DNA from: JAFGXT01 sp963677165 | Lineage (GTDB): Bacteria; Verrucomicrobiota; Lentisphaeria; Victivallales; SZUA-371 | Reading direction: 5' to 3' | DNA length: 64,000 nt | NCBI GenBank assembly: GCA_963677165.2 | Contig: CAXXSX010000002.1 | Coordinates: forward strand, 1,550,001 to 1,614,000 | Shown: positions 16,147 to 24,507 of the stretch, in pieces | Numbering within the stretch: position 1 is the first letter of the stretch | How the letters are laid out: the number at the start of each line of letters is the position of its first letter | The notes under the pieces: model-generated | The model's input: the letters and a program-made list of their open reading frames with translations, nothing else | Databases searched by the model: none | What the model was told of the DNA's origin: nothing | Program-made: the position numbers and the translations under genes

Positions 16147-17826
16147 TTACTTTACCGTTATGCCTTCGGGTGCCTGGATGTCAACTTTCATGTTTCCGTT
16201 GGAATCTTTTTGTGCAGAAACTTTAATCGGACCGTATGGGGTGGGAACTGTACCTTTGATCCAGTCGAGTCCGGCAAGCTGAGGCTTGACTTCCGCAACC
16301 TTAAAGCCCGGTTCAAGAGGTTTGACGCCAAGCAGGTGCTCACTCATCCATGCAGCCGGACCCGAGGCCCAGCCGTGGCACAGACTGTGGCGCAGACTCA
16401 GATAGCAATAGTTGCCGAAATCCGCGTGAATATCTGCTTTGCCCGGAACCGGTATTTCGTCGATGCCGCAGGCGTTCTCGGTCCATGACAGGTCAAAATC
16501 TTCCCAGAATGTGGTTGCACCGAAGTCCAGCATTGCTCCCCAGTAGCGACGAATGACTTCCAGCGCACCGGCGCAGTCGCCGCCAAGAGCCCGTCCCTGA
16601 AGCATATAATAGCCGTAGAAAGTGCTGATCCCGGCAAATGGATTGACCGCCAGCACTTCACGGTTGGCTTTTTCCGGATCAAGCATTCCGGCGATTGCCA
16701 GCAGCGCGTTTGCCTGTTTACTGGTTCCGGCTTCCGGCAGATGTTTTTTCAAACGGGCCGCGCTATCGGAACAGAGTTGCGCCATTGCGGTATCTTCGAG
16801 CCATCCGGCAAGACGTTTTCCGGCAGTGAACGCCCAGACCATCAGGGCCTGAAGTCCAGCATGAATGGTCTTTTCATCTTCGCTTGACGGCCAGTCCAGA
16901 AAACGTGCGCCTTCAAGTTTTTCAGAACCGTTTTCATCGATAAACTCAGACAGCAGACGCAGCAGGCCGGACAGATATTCATGCTGTTCGCGCAGATAAT
17001 TCATATTGCCGCGCATCATAAACCAGTCGTGCTGGGAAATGATCCACCACAGCGAATAGGAGCTGATGCCGTTCATAAAATTTGGTAACGGAGTGTGGGT
17101 TTTTACAAAATTAAGACTTGAATTTACAGTATCTTCGTCATGGAATACCGCACCGATGGTTCTGATTTCCGGATGCATGTCGCCCATCCATACAAGCCGG
17201 TCACGTTTGATACCGTCATAAAGATAATCCTGCATATTCAAATGTACGGTATATGCGGCGGTTTTCCAAATCTGGTTGAGACGTTCGTCGCTGCAGGAAA
17301 ACGAACCGACGTATTCAAGATCGCGGTACAGCGCTACCGCCATGATTGAAATCAATTCAAGGTCGTGATCGCAATCATCCTGGATATCAATCCGGACGAA
17401 CCGGAAACCGGTATTTCCAATTTCATTGTGCGCCATCGGAGCCAGGTCAAAAATGGTATTATGCATGGCATGGTGGTCAACCGGAGTTTGCATGGCCTCA
17501 CTCACTGATTCTCCAAAACGAACTCTGACTTTGGACACTTTGGAATCGTTTGCCGCAGTCACAATTCTGATTCCACCGTTCATTTCAATTCCGAAATCCA
17601 GCAGAATGGCCGAACCTGGTTTCATCTTGCAGATCGGCGGATCGAAATGAATATAGCTTTGCTTTTCTGCTGAATTAACCAGAACTTCAGGGTTGTTCGG
17701 CGACAACTCGTCTTTCGTCATATATACGATTCTTTCCGCCGGAACATAACGGCGTACACGTGAATCTTTTTCCGCTCCGGAATAACTCAGCTTTTCTCCG
17801 GTTTTGATCATATCATCAAGTTTCAT
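16147..17826 (-). CDS. Alpha-L-rhamnosidase-like glycosidase (GH78, six-hairpin fold)
   Basis: The 559-residue protein lacks a signal peptide, so it probably works on imported oligosaccharides in the cytoplasm. The N-terminal third is a beta-sandwich (GSAILLDFGIEMNGGIRI; GNTGFRFVRIDI), and the rest an (alpha/alpha)6 barrel. The hallmark of GH78, YDGIKRDRLVWMGDMHPE (about residue 203), contains the acidic residues around the catalytic site, and GATTFWEDFDLSWTENACGI fits the C-terminal barrel helices. The end has LGVKPLEPGFKVAEVKPQL, typical of the C-terminal beta-sandwich. It is shorter than many GH78 enzymes, so the N-terminal substrate-binding modules are missing. It is divergent from the AraC regulator at 17965, which probably controls it. 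Confidence 0.85.
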   Translation of the reverse strand: MKLDDMIKTGEKLSYSGAEKDSRVRRYVPAERIVYMTKDELSPNNPEVLVNSAEKQSYIHFDPPICKMKPGSAILLDFGIEMNGGIRIVTAANDSKVSKVRVRFGESVSEAMQTPVDHHAMHNTIFDLAPMAHNEIGNTGFRFVRIDIQDDCDHDLELISIMAVALYRDLEYVGSFSCSDERLNQIWKTAAYTVHLNMQDYLYDGIKRDRLVWMGDMHPEIRTIGAVFHDEDTVNSSLNFVKTHTPLPNFMNGISSYSLWWIISQHDWFMMRGNMNYLREQHEYLSGLLRLLSEFIDENGSEKLEGARFLDWPSSEDEKTIHAGLQALMVWAFTAGKRLAGWLEDTAMAQLCSDSAARLKKHLPEAGTSKQANALLAIAGMLDPEKANREVLAVNPFAGISTFYGYYMLQGRALGGDCAGALEVIRRYWGAMLDFGATTFWEDFDLSWTENACGIDEIPVPGKADIHADFGNYCYLSLRHSLCHGWASGPAAWMSEHLLGVKPLEPGFKVAEVKPQLAGLDWIKGTVPTPYGPIKVSAQKDSNGNMKVDIQAPEGITVK

Positions 17827-17910
17827 ATAATAATACTCCTGTTTATATTAATTCCCTATATTTTTTATCGTATAGATTATTATGTCATGATTTTTCTATT
17901 AAAACCTTGA

Positions 17911-17926
17911 TTATCTGATCAGATAA
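17911..17926. promoter_or_regulatory. Perfect 16-bp palindrome in a divergent promoter region
   Basis: TTATCTGATCAGATAA is an exact palindrome in the 138-bp space between the GH78-like gene (leftward) and the AraC regulator (rightward), about 40 bp before the regulator start. It is a good candidate operator. The protein that binds it is inferred. Confidence 0.45.
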
Positions 17927-17964
17927 GGGTATTTTCTTATCAAAATAACAGGAAACAGGGAAAA

Positions 17965-18852
17965 ATGGCTGAATCGACAGGTAAAAAACTCGAACCGGTA
18001 ATGAATCTGACGTCACCCCTCGATGAAAACGGATTGCTGGTGTTTGACTATCATCAGCCTTCGGAGATAACGCATAGCCACGAGTTCCACGAAATGGTAC
18101 TGGTGCGCAACGGCAGCGGTTTGCATGTCAGTGATGACGGTTCGTATCCGATCCGGCGCGGCGATATATTCCTAGTGCCTCCCGGTGCGGCTCATACTTA
18201 TGAAGACGTCAGGAACCTGGATATCGTGAATATCCTGTTCGATCTTGACAAGTTGAACCTTGACTTGGCCGACCTTACCGATACCGCCGGATATTATGCC
18301 TTTTTTGCTGCGGGTCCGCAGCTTCAGGTACGTTACCGGACATCATGTCCGCTCTCTCTGACCGATAATCAATTGTTTGCGGCGGAAGAAATTATCCTCG
18401 AAATTAAACTGGAACAAAAACGCAACCGTCCGGGCTCCATGTTTTTCAGGCGAATCGCGTTTATGAGGCTGATCGGGCTGGTTTGCCGCGCATTTTCCGA
18501 AAGCACAACCCAGGCGTCAGAAGAGCTTGGCGAAATTAGCCGGATCATCCGTTATTTTGAAAAAAACTATAAGAAGCGTATTCTACTTGAGGACTTGTGT
18601 CCGGTCTGCGGTAAATCAGTCAGCTCAATTGTCCGCCTGTTTGGGAAAGCCCTGGGCCGCAGTCCGATTGAATACTTGATTGACCTCCGGTTGGAAAAAG
18701 CGGCGGCAAGGCTGATTTCCACAACTGAGCCCATATCAGCCATTGCCTATGCTGTGGGGTTTGACGACAGCAACTACTTTTCGAAAATGTTCCGCAAGCG
18801 CTATTCAACCTCTCCCAGAGATTACCGGAAAAGTTCTTTTGGTCAAGGCTGA
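17965..18852 (+). CDS. AraC-family transcriptional regulator with N-terminal cupin
   Basis: The N-terminal 100 residues look like a cupin ligand-binding domain (HSHEFHEMVLVRNGSG, then RRGDIFLVPPGAAHTYED). The C-terminal 100 residues carry two AraC-type helix-turn-helices: ILLEDLCPVCGKSVSSIVRL, then PIEYLIDLRLEKAAARL, AYAVGFDDSNYFSKMFRKRY and STSPRDYRK. Length 295. The gene is divergent from the GH78-like gene; the space between contains a perfect palindrome. It probably activates that gene when an L-rhamnose-containing ligand or similar sugar is present. The ligand is not shown by the sequence. Confidence 0.9.
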   Translation: MAESTGKKLEPVMNLTSPLDENGLLVFDYHQPSEITHSHEFHEMVLVRNGSGLHVSDDGSYPIRRGDIFLVPPGAAHTYEDVRNLDIVNILFDLDKLNLDLADLTDTAGYYAFFAAGPQLQVRYRTSCPLSLTDNQLFAAEEIILEIKLEQKRNRPGSMFFRRIAFMRLIGLVCRAFSESTTQASEELGEISRIIRYFEKNYKKRILLEDLCPVCGKSVSSIVRLFGKALGRSPIEYLIDLRLEKAAARLISTTEPISAIAYAVGFDDSNYFSKMFRKRYSTSPRDYRKSSFGQG

Positions 18853-18859
18853 ATAAATA

Positions 18860-19546
18860 TTACTGAACAAACATTGTCCAGTCGTAAGTTTGGGTTCCGT
18901 TATTTTTTAGAAAGTCATGATTGACCGATTCTACATGTCCATCGGCAAACAGCGCATTGGCCATTTTGTTGTGGCGGAGGTTGATTACTTTCATTGCGTC
19001 TGATCTCATACTTCCGTCGCCTCCGATGAAGAAATATGATTGACTCCATGCTTCGGCATAGCCGGCACGGCTTGAGTCCGCAACAATAATGTAACCCGGC
19101 TTGAGCTTTTTTAGAGTCATAAAGCGGAAATTAAAGTCCGACAAAAAATTTCCACAGGCGACCTCATCACTGCCAAGCCACATTCCGAGTGTCCGGCGAT
19201 ATTCATTACCGGTTATCTCATCAAATTGAAACGGCATTGCAGCCGGACAGACAAACGGCGATGGTTTACCCACCTTGGGGATGGGGATATATTTCTCATT
19301 TACCAAAGCATGGGCCCAGGTGTTGTTATCATTATTTATCCATTTTGCGGCAATCAGGTTACCATCATAATCTCCGCCATACATTATCAAAGCCGTGCCG
19401 CATTGTTTATGGTTGCTGACACAGGTAATCGCCTTGGCTCTGTCGCGAGCCTTGTTCAGTGCAGGAAGCAGCATTGCCGCCAGAATTGCAATAATTGCGA
19501 TAACAACTAGAAGTTCTATAAGCGTGAAAAATTTTCTTTTGTTCAT
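18860..19546 (-). CDS. Type IV prepilin-like (pseudopilin) protein, H-X9-DG family
   Basis: A 228-residue protein with the leader MNKRKF, prepilin helix FTLIELLVVIAIIAILAAM and C-terminal H-X9-DG block LRHNKMANALFADGHVES. I put the start at the ATG at 19546, preceded by GGGAG. A longer reading frame extends into the upstream repeat (element C) and is not real. The residue before the cut site is Phe. It lies downstream of the secreted GH-A enzyme at 19789-21945, so that operon appears to carry two pseudopilins, one before and one after the enzyme. It is convergent with the AraC gene 8 bp away. Confidence 0.9.
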   Translation of the reverse strand: MNKRKFFTLIELLVVIAIIAILAAMLLPALNKARDRAKAITCVSNHKQCGTALIMYGGDYDGNLIAAKWINNDNNTWAHALVNEKYIPIPKVGKPSPFVCPAAMPFQFDEITGNEYRRTLGMWLGSDEVACGNFLSDFNFRFMTLKKLKPGYIIVADSSRAGYAEAWSQSYFFIGGDGSMRSDAMKVINLRHNKMANALFADGHVESVNHDFLKNNGTQTYDWTMFVQ

Positions 19547-19582
19547 TATTTCTTTCTCCCTATTTAAATTGATCAAAAATTT

Positions 19583-19741
19583 GTGTGAAATGCATTTTTC
19601 CAGGTAGGGACGGTTCTCCGCAACCGTCCGCAGTTTTGTACCAGAGCACAAAATCCTGGGAGACGGCGCGCTGCGGAGAGCACGCCCTACCAAAATTCGC
19701 TCATTTCGAGAGACGGCGCGCTACGGAGAGCACGCCTACCC
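19583..19741 (-). repeat. Cloverleaf-like intergenic element, family C (copy 1, degenerate)
   Basis: This copy keeps the GTGAAATGC end, the GGTAGGG stem, GACGGTT/AACCGTC and GGCGCGCT hairpins and CATTTCG, then repeats part of its right side (AGACGGCGCGCTACGGAGAG again at 19710-19729). Two of its stems carry mismatches. No flanking direct repeat is obvious. It lies between the secreted enzyme at 19789 and the next pseudopilin, in the same orientation relative to transcription as the other two copies. Confidence 0.75.
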
Positions 19742-19788
19742 ATTACATCTTATTTTGCATGACTCATCTATAGATAAAGTAAAATTCA

Positions 19789-21945
19789 TTATTTAACAGG
19801 AATCAAGCCGTAGTAATTATCGGGATTAACTTTATGAGGCCCTGCGCACAGGAAGAAGCCCTGCATGATGACACCGTGTTTCGGCTTCCAGGGTTTTTCG
19901 ACGATGAAACGTACGTTGGTTACTCCAGCCGGAATATTAACCTTGAGCGGAACTGTAACTGTGGTTAGCTTCATCAGGCTGAAACCATATGCCCAGCCGG
20001 GAGGAATGGTCAGGTTTTCAGTGGCCTTTGGGCAAGTCGCCACGGCAACTTCATCATCATTAACCTCAACCTTGATTTTGTGCGTTGTCGATCCGGGAAA
20101 ACTGGCGTAGCGGATAATAATATAAGCGTTATCAATCGGCTTTTTCAGGGTAAAACGATACTCAATAAAGCCCTCTTTTCGATATCCCCAGTTTTCATCG
20201 GAAATACGGTCGAAGTAATACGGGGCGTTGTTCGGCGTACAGCAGTAATGCAGGTTTGCAGCCTGCCAGAGGTATGAACCATCTTTCGCGATTTTTGCAA
20301 CATTAGAAGTATGGGGATTGTCATTGGGTACGGTTTTCAGCTCCGGAAACTTGCGCGGCTTGAGTTTTCCCGCGTGAATTAGCGGAAGACGCTGATTGAT
20401 CTTTGCCAGATGACGCACAAAATCATAATACAGTTTGCCGTCCTGATCGCGCAGCCCCCAATTGTTAAGCTTGGGCTCATTACGGTCGGTAAACATAAAG
20501 AAATGCGCGCCGACCATATATGGAAGCTCTGCAATATCTGAAACATAGCGTTCATAACCTTTGGCACGGTCGGTCTGGTTTTTGAACAATCCGCCAATCC
20601 AGTACTTGCCGTTTGAAAAGCCGTTTTCACGGGCCGCGGAGGTGAATTCGCCGATCAAAACCGGTTTGCCGGATAATTCATATAACCGCTTCATTGCTTC
20701 TCGCTTATGCGGATAATCGTAATAATTCACACTTATCACATCACAATATTTTCCGACCATTTTTATATCCATGTCAGAACGATTCGTGGTTTCAAAGCGG
20801 GTTCCGAGCAGAATATGATTTTTGTCATATTTTCTGATTGCCGCGATCACGACCTGATAGAATTTATCCTGAAATGCTTCATCCTGTGGCAAATGGAATT
20901 CGTTGTCGATAAACCAACCGATAATCAACGGATTGTCGGCTTCCGGCTTAATCGCAATCTTTGCCCAGCGATCGCAGACCTTTGCGAATTCCGGACTGTA
21001 TACATCGACGAATTTATATTTTTTTGAACGGGGAACTTCTCCTTTTGAGGCCAGGCTGTTGGCATATTGCAGGCAGCGGAAGACTGGAGTCGCGGGAAAA
21101 CGTCCGTTCCAGTTACCGCCGACCGAACCACAGGTATTAAAGTTCCATTGCTTGTATTTTCTGCCCATTTTGCGTGACAACGGTTCCTGTTGTAACCATG
21201 CTTTCTGGAAGTCAGACTCTGTTCTCGGCGGCCAGTCCTTGCCTACCCCGCGGCAATAGTTCACTCCAATCGAATAGAACGGCTTTCCTTCCGGATCCAC
21301 AAACCACCATTTGTTTCGGTATTTTTTTACCCTGAAGAATCCGGCGGGTTTTGCAATCGGACGAATATCAGGGGATTTCCATTTCTGATTTTCCGGGATA
21401 AGTTTTTTTAGTTCGGCAATATCGCGAACTTTAACTTTAACAGGAACCGTTTTCCCGTCGGTTGTGATAAAATTAAGATTTTTCAGCCAGTAAGTAACTC
21501 CAAGGCTCTTCGGGTTCAGTCCAATCTGTAATGCGCCCAGTTCCCCGGCCGCTTTTACTTTAGCGGAGCTGAACTCAACAGTTGTTTTATGCCATTCAGA
21601 ACCGGTCTTCCAGGCTCCTTTGCCTTTCGGGGTAAAAAATACATATGAACAGCGGTATCCGGCATTTGCTTCGAGCTGCCTGGTGCGTGCCTCGAAACTT
21701 AGCGCTTTGGCATTTGCTGGTACATCAATTATTTTCAGTCGGGGATATATCCAGTAATCATTTTTTTTGTTCTTTCGGAATTTTACTTCGAATTTAACGG
21801 CGTCTTCGGCCTGATCATAGCTGATTGTCATTTTGCCGTTGGAATTAGCGGTCCAGTTTTTTGGATTATTCGCACCGATTGAGGCCGCTAATGATACTAT
21901 GCATAACCCCATAACCACAATTGTTCCTAAAATCTTATGAAACAT
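19789..21945 (-). CDS. Secreted GH-A clan glycoside hydrolase (agarase-like)
   Basis: The 718-residue protein has a signal peptide (1-22, MFHKILGTIVVMGLCIVSLA), a beta-sandwich N-terminal domain (about 25-165, carbohydrate-binding type) and a TIM barrel from about residue 200 (WWFVDPEGKPFYSIGVNYCR). The likely acid/base glutamate is in IIGWFIDNEFHLP and the nucleophile in KPVLIGEFTSA, in the order expected for clan A. DNEF and the overall layout recall GH50 or GH86 beta-agarases, though another family is possible. The C-terminal 170 residues form another beta domain. It follows the pseudopilin at 22136 after a family C element, and probably acts outside the cytoplasm on a galactan-like polymer. 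Confidence 0.8.
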   Translation of the reverse strand: MFHKILGTIVVMGLCIVSLAASIGANNPKNWTANSNGKMTISYDQAEDAVKFEVKFRKNKKNDYWIYPRLKIIDVPANAKALSFEARTRQLEANAGYRCSYVFFTPKGKGAWKTGSEWHKTTVEFSSAKVKAAGELGALQIGLNPKSLGVTYWLKNLNFITTDGKTVPVKVKVRDIAELKKLIPENQKWKSPDIRPIAKPAGFFRVKKYRNKWWFVDPEGKPFYSIGVNYCRGVGKDWPPRTESDFQKAWLQQEPLSRKMGRKYKQWNFNTCGSVGGNWNGRFPATPVFRCLQYANSLASKGEVPRSKKYKFVDVYSPEFAKVCDRWAKIAIKPEADNPLIIGWFIDNEFHLPQDEAFQDKFYQVVIAAIRKYDKNHILLGTRFETTNRSDMDIKMVGKYCDVISVNYYDYPHKREAMKRLYELSGKPVLIGEFTSAARENGFSNGKYWIGGLFKNQTDRAKGYERYVSDIAELPYMVGAHFFMFTDRNEPKLNNWGLRDQDGKLYYDFVRHLAKINQRLPLIHAGKLKPRKFPELKTVPNDNPHTSNVAKIAKDGSYLWQAANLHYCCTPNNAPYYFDRISDENWGYRKEGFIEYRFTLKKPIDNAYIIIRYASFPGSTTHKIKVEVNDDEVAVATCPKATENLTIPPGWAYGFSLMKLTTVTVPLKVNIPAGVTNVRFIVEKPWKPKHGVIMQGFFLCAGPHKVNPDNYYGLIPVK

Positions 21946-21956
21946 ATCTTCTCCTG

Positions 21957-22122
21957 TTTTGATGAATATAAGACTCGTGCGAAATGCAGTTTATCGGGTG
22001 TGGACGGTTCTCCGTAACCGTCATCTTTTTTGTGCCTGAACACAAAACCCCGGGAAACGGCGCGCTACGGAGAGCTCGCCCTGCCAAAATTCGATCATTT
22101 CGCAAGACTTTTGATGAATATA
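21957..22122 (-). repeat. Cloverleaf-like element, family C (copy 2) with 14-bp direct repeats
   Basis: The 138-bp element (21971-22108) is flanked on both sides by TTTTGATGAATATA (21957-21970 and 22109-22122), as expected for a target-site duplication. It starts AGACTCGTGCGAAATGC and ends CATTTCGCAAGAC, so TGCGAAATG is an inverted terminal repeat. Inside are GACGGTT/AACCGTC and TTTTGTG/CACAAAA hairpins, with GGCGCGCT...AGCTCGCC imperfect. It sits between the pseudopilin gene, which stops at 22136, and the secreted enzyme gene starting at 21945. Confidence 0.85.
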
Positions 22123-22135
22123 CCAGAATAATAGA

Positions 22136-22780
22136 TTATTGATTGTCGCCGATTCCAGCCGGTAATTGAAAGTCTTCTCCTGCCTGTGACTGGCTCCAGC
22201 CGCCGATTTGCACCATTTCAAGGTATCGCATGGCTGAAGCGTTTCCGCCAAGATACAGAATATTGGTTTCTTTTCCGCCAAGATGACGACATTTTACCCC
22301 GGTCAAATAAGTTGTTCCTCTGGGATAGACATAATACGATTCCGCATCGGTCATCCATGCCATGGCACTTGGTTTTTTTACTTTTTTGCGATTTAGAGGC
22401 ATTTTGGTATTACTGGTAGTTAGGCTGTTTTGCCCATAACTATAGTATGTTAAATATGCCTGGCGCGCCGGTGGAATATCCGAGGGACATACATAAACGT
22501 CATTTACAGTATTTCTTGGATAATTACCGACAAATGTCGAGTTTGGAACTGCATAATTACGTAGCGGTTTCCAGTATACCTGATACCCGCTGTTCGTATA
22601 TTCGTTATTGTCATCCATGTACATATTCGTAGCAATACCAAGTTGTTTTAGATTATTGATACAAGCGATTTGCTTTCCGCGTTCACGTGCATTGTTCAGT
22701 GCCGGCAGCAGCATAGCGGCAAGAATGGCTATGATTGCTATCACAACCAGGAGTTCGATGAGTGTGAATTTTGCTTTCAT
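22136..22780 (-). CDS. Type IV prepilin-like (pseudopilin) protein, degenerate C-terminal motif
   Basis: The 214-residue protein has a very short leader (MKAK) and prepilin helix FTLIELLVVIAIIAILAAM, then LLPALNNARERGKQIACINN. The C-terminal region has RHLGGKETNILYLGGNASAM where other family members read H-X9-DGH, so the Asp and second His have been lost. GGAGA precedes the ATG. It is the first gene of an operon with the secreted GH-A enzyme, separated from it by element C, and is divergent from the GntR gene at 23004. Two inverted-repeat operators lie between. Confidence 0.87.
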   Translation of the reverse strand: MKAKFTLIELLVVIAIIAILAAMLLPALNNARERGKQIACINNLKQLGIATNMYMDDNNEYTNSGYQVYWKPLRNYAVPNSTFVGNYPRNTVNDVYVCPSDIPPARQAYLTYYSYGQNSLTTSNTKMPLNRKKVKKPSAMAWMTDAESYYVYPRGTTYLTGVKCRHLGGKETNILYLGGNASAMRYLEMVQIGGWSQSQAGEDFQLPAGIGDNQ

Positions 22781-22841
22781 GTTTATCTCCAGTGATTCCT
22801 TTGTTATGTTAATATCTCTTTCTCTCAGTTTTTACAGCGTG

Positions 22842-22868
22842 TTCTATGTTTATTATAAAATCATAGAA
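22842..22868. promoter_or_regulatory. Inverted-repeat operator, site 1 (pseudopilin side)
   Basis: TTCTATG N13 CATAGAA lies 62 bp before the pseudopilin start. A second site of the same type lies at 22955-22982. Perfect 7-bp arms and the match between sites suggest one dimeric regulator, probably the adjacent GntR protein. Confidence 0.6.
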
Positions 22869-22954
22869 TACAAAAATCAATACCCAAACTTAAATTTGTC
22901 ATAAATTTTAGTTTTTATGTATAAAATTGCTTGTTTAAACTTGATTTTAATATG

Positions 22955-22982
22955 TTCTATATCTATAATGTAATACATAGAA
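22955..22982. promoter_or_regulatory. Inverted-repeat operator, site 2 (GntR side)
   Basis: TTCTATA N14 CATAGAA lies 22 bp before the GntR start at 23004, so binding would block its own expression. It shares TTCTAT and CATAGAA with site 1 at 22842. Spacing between site centres is about 113 bp, which would permit looping between the two sites. Confidence 0.6.
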
Positions 22983-23003
22983 TATAAAAGAAGAGAAAAT
23001 CAT

Positions 23004-24053
23004 ATGGCGGTAAAATATCTGGAAATAGCTCGGGACATCCGGAGCAAAATTCTAACCGGGCGCTGGAAACCCCGGCAGCAACTGCCTACTCGCGAGGAAT
23101 TGGTAACGCAATACGGAACCAGTAAGGCTACGATGCAGAAAACCATCAATGCGTTATTGACCGAAGGCCTGATTCATACCAGTAACAAGAGCGGTACTTT
23201 TGTTACTGAAACTCCGCCGAACCTCTATTCAATTGCCGTGGTTTTCCCTGTCAAAGAATATGAACCGGAGTATATTGATTCCCTCTGGTCCGGGATTATG
23301 CGCCAGCATCATCAGCTGGAGGAGATTTTCGGGCGGCGACTAATCTTCTGTCGGTTTTATAACTCAAATGTTGAGCATGAAGAGTTCCAGCAGGTAATAA
23401 AAGACGCCGAATCCCTGCGGTTGTCCGGTATTGTTTTTTGCGATAAGCCTTCTCCGATTGCTGCTGGAGCCCTGGAGCATCTCAATATCCCCAAGGTTGC
23501 CCTTACCCGTGACGAGATACCGTCATTTAACCGCATCGGTTTTGATTTCAGCATGATGTTTAGTATGGGAGTCGAATATCTGCACAAATGTGGTCGTTCC
23601 CGGTTAGCGGTAATAACGAATCCTGAAATGATGCCGACGCGTACGCTACAGTGTCGGCAGCTTGCTGCTGATTACGGTATTTCCATGCCGCTGGAGTGGG
23701 AACTGAGCATCAGTGCCTGGCATAACCCGGAACACTGGGCGCGTAATATCGTACGGTTGTTATTTAAATCTCCGCAGGAAAAGCGTCCGGATGGAGTTAT
23801 TGTCGGTAATGAAAATCTGCTTGAACCTGTCGTTAATGCTTTGCGCATGGAAGGCATTGAGCCGGGTATTGATGTTGATATCGCTACCCATACAAATTTT
23901 CCCACGACCAGAACAAAACCCTGCAAGCTAAAGCGTATCGGTTTTGATGTATACGACACCATGAAATGCTGTATTGAGGCATTAGAGGCCAGTGGGCCCG
24001 GAAATTTTCCAGTGCCCCTTCGACTAGTTGCGCCCGTAGCGGAAAATAATTAG
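23004..24053 (+). CDS. GntR-family regulator with LacI-type sensor domain
   Basis: A 349-residue one-component regulator. The winged helix is at about residues 5-70 (LPTREELVTQYGTSKATMQK, then GLIHTSNKSGTFV), and the sensor domain starts near IAVVFPVKEYEPEYI and continues to the end, with EKRPDGVIVGNENLLEPVV and a final RIGFDVYDTMKC segment. It is divergent from the pseudopilin-enzyme operon at 22780-19789. The two operator-like inverted repeats in between suggest it controls both itself and that operon. AGAGAAAATCAT precedes the ATG, a weak ribosome-binding site. Confidence 0.9.
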   Translation: MAVKYLEIARDIRSKILTGRWKPRQQLPTREELVTQYGTSKATMQKTINALLTEGLIHTSNKSGTFVTETPPNLYSIAVVFPVKEYEPEYIDSLWSGIMRQHHQLEEIFGRRLIFCRFYNSNVEHEEFQQVIKDAESLRLSGIVFCDKPSPIAAGALEHLNIPKVALTRDEIPSFNRIGFDFSMMFSMGVEYLHKCGRSRLAVITNPEMMPTRTLQCRQLAADYGISMPLEWELSISAWHNPEHWARNIVRLLFKSPQEKRPDGVIVGNENLLEPVVNALRMEGIEPGIDVDIATHTNFPTTRTKPCKLKRIGFDVYDTMKCCIEALEASGPGNFPVPLRLVAPVAENN

Positions 24054-24182
24054 CCATTTCCTTCTTGTGCGGAAATACTCTTTGCTTGTAATTTCTAATC
24101 CTATACGTTATAATTATGACAGTTGTAACAATCCGGCATTAAAAATATTGTCATAATCCGTTACCATGGGGGAGCATGTGTC

Positions 24183-24494
24183 ATGAAGAAGAAAACAAAA
24201 ATGGGAATAAAACAGAGTATTGTCATTGGCATATCAATTATTATTGGCTTTGTTTTGTATGGAGTAATCAGCAAGATTCCCGAAGCGATGAAAGTTCAAA
24301 GGGGATATCAAATGCAGATTCGAATGATGGAAATGGTTCCGAAAGAGATTACTGTAAATAATGGCAAACTTCTATATCTTCCCCGTATATCATACAAAGG
24401 CTTGTCAATAAATGTCGGCTACGAATTTTACAAGTACCAGGATAATAAACTAATCCAGATCAATTTAACAAAAAACGCCAACAAAGTGAAATAA
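24183..24494 (+). CDS. Small single-span membrane protein, unknown function
   Basis: A 103-residue protein with a lysine-rich start (MKKKTKMGIKQ) followed by one hydrophobic segment (about 12-30), then a mostly polar domain presumably outside the membrane. GGGGGAG precedes the ATG at a distance of 10 bases. I recognise no family. It follows the GntR gene by 130 bp and is convergent with the AraC gene at 24508. Function unknown. Confidence 0.6.
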   Translation: MKKKTKMGIKQSIVIGISIIIGFVLYGVISKIPEAMKVQRGYQMQIRMMEMVPKEITVNNGKLLYLPRISYKGLSINVGYEFYKYQDNKLIQINLTKNANKVK

Positions 24495-24507
24495 TACAGA
24501 ATTATTG

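Noticed and set aside
19547..19693. N-terminal extension of the pseudopilin at 18860
   Set aside because: The extra 49 residues are translated repeat (element C) sequence; the prepilin leader and a GGGAG site start at 19546.
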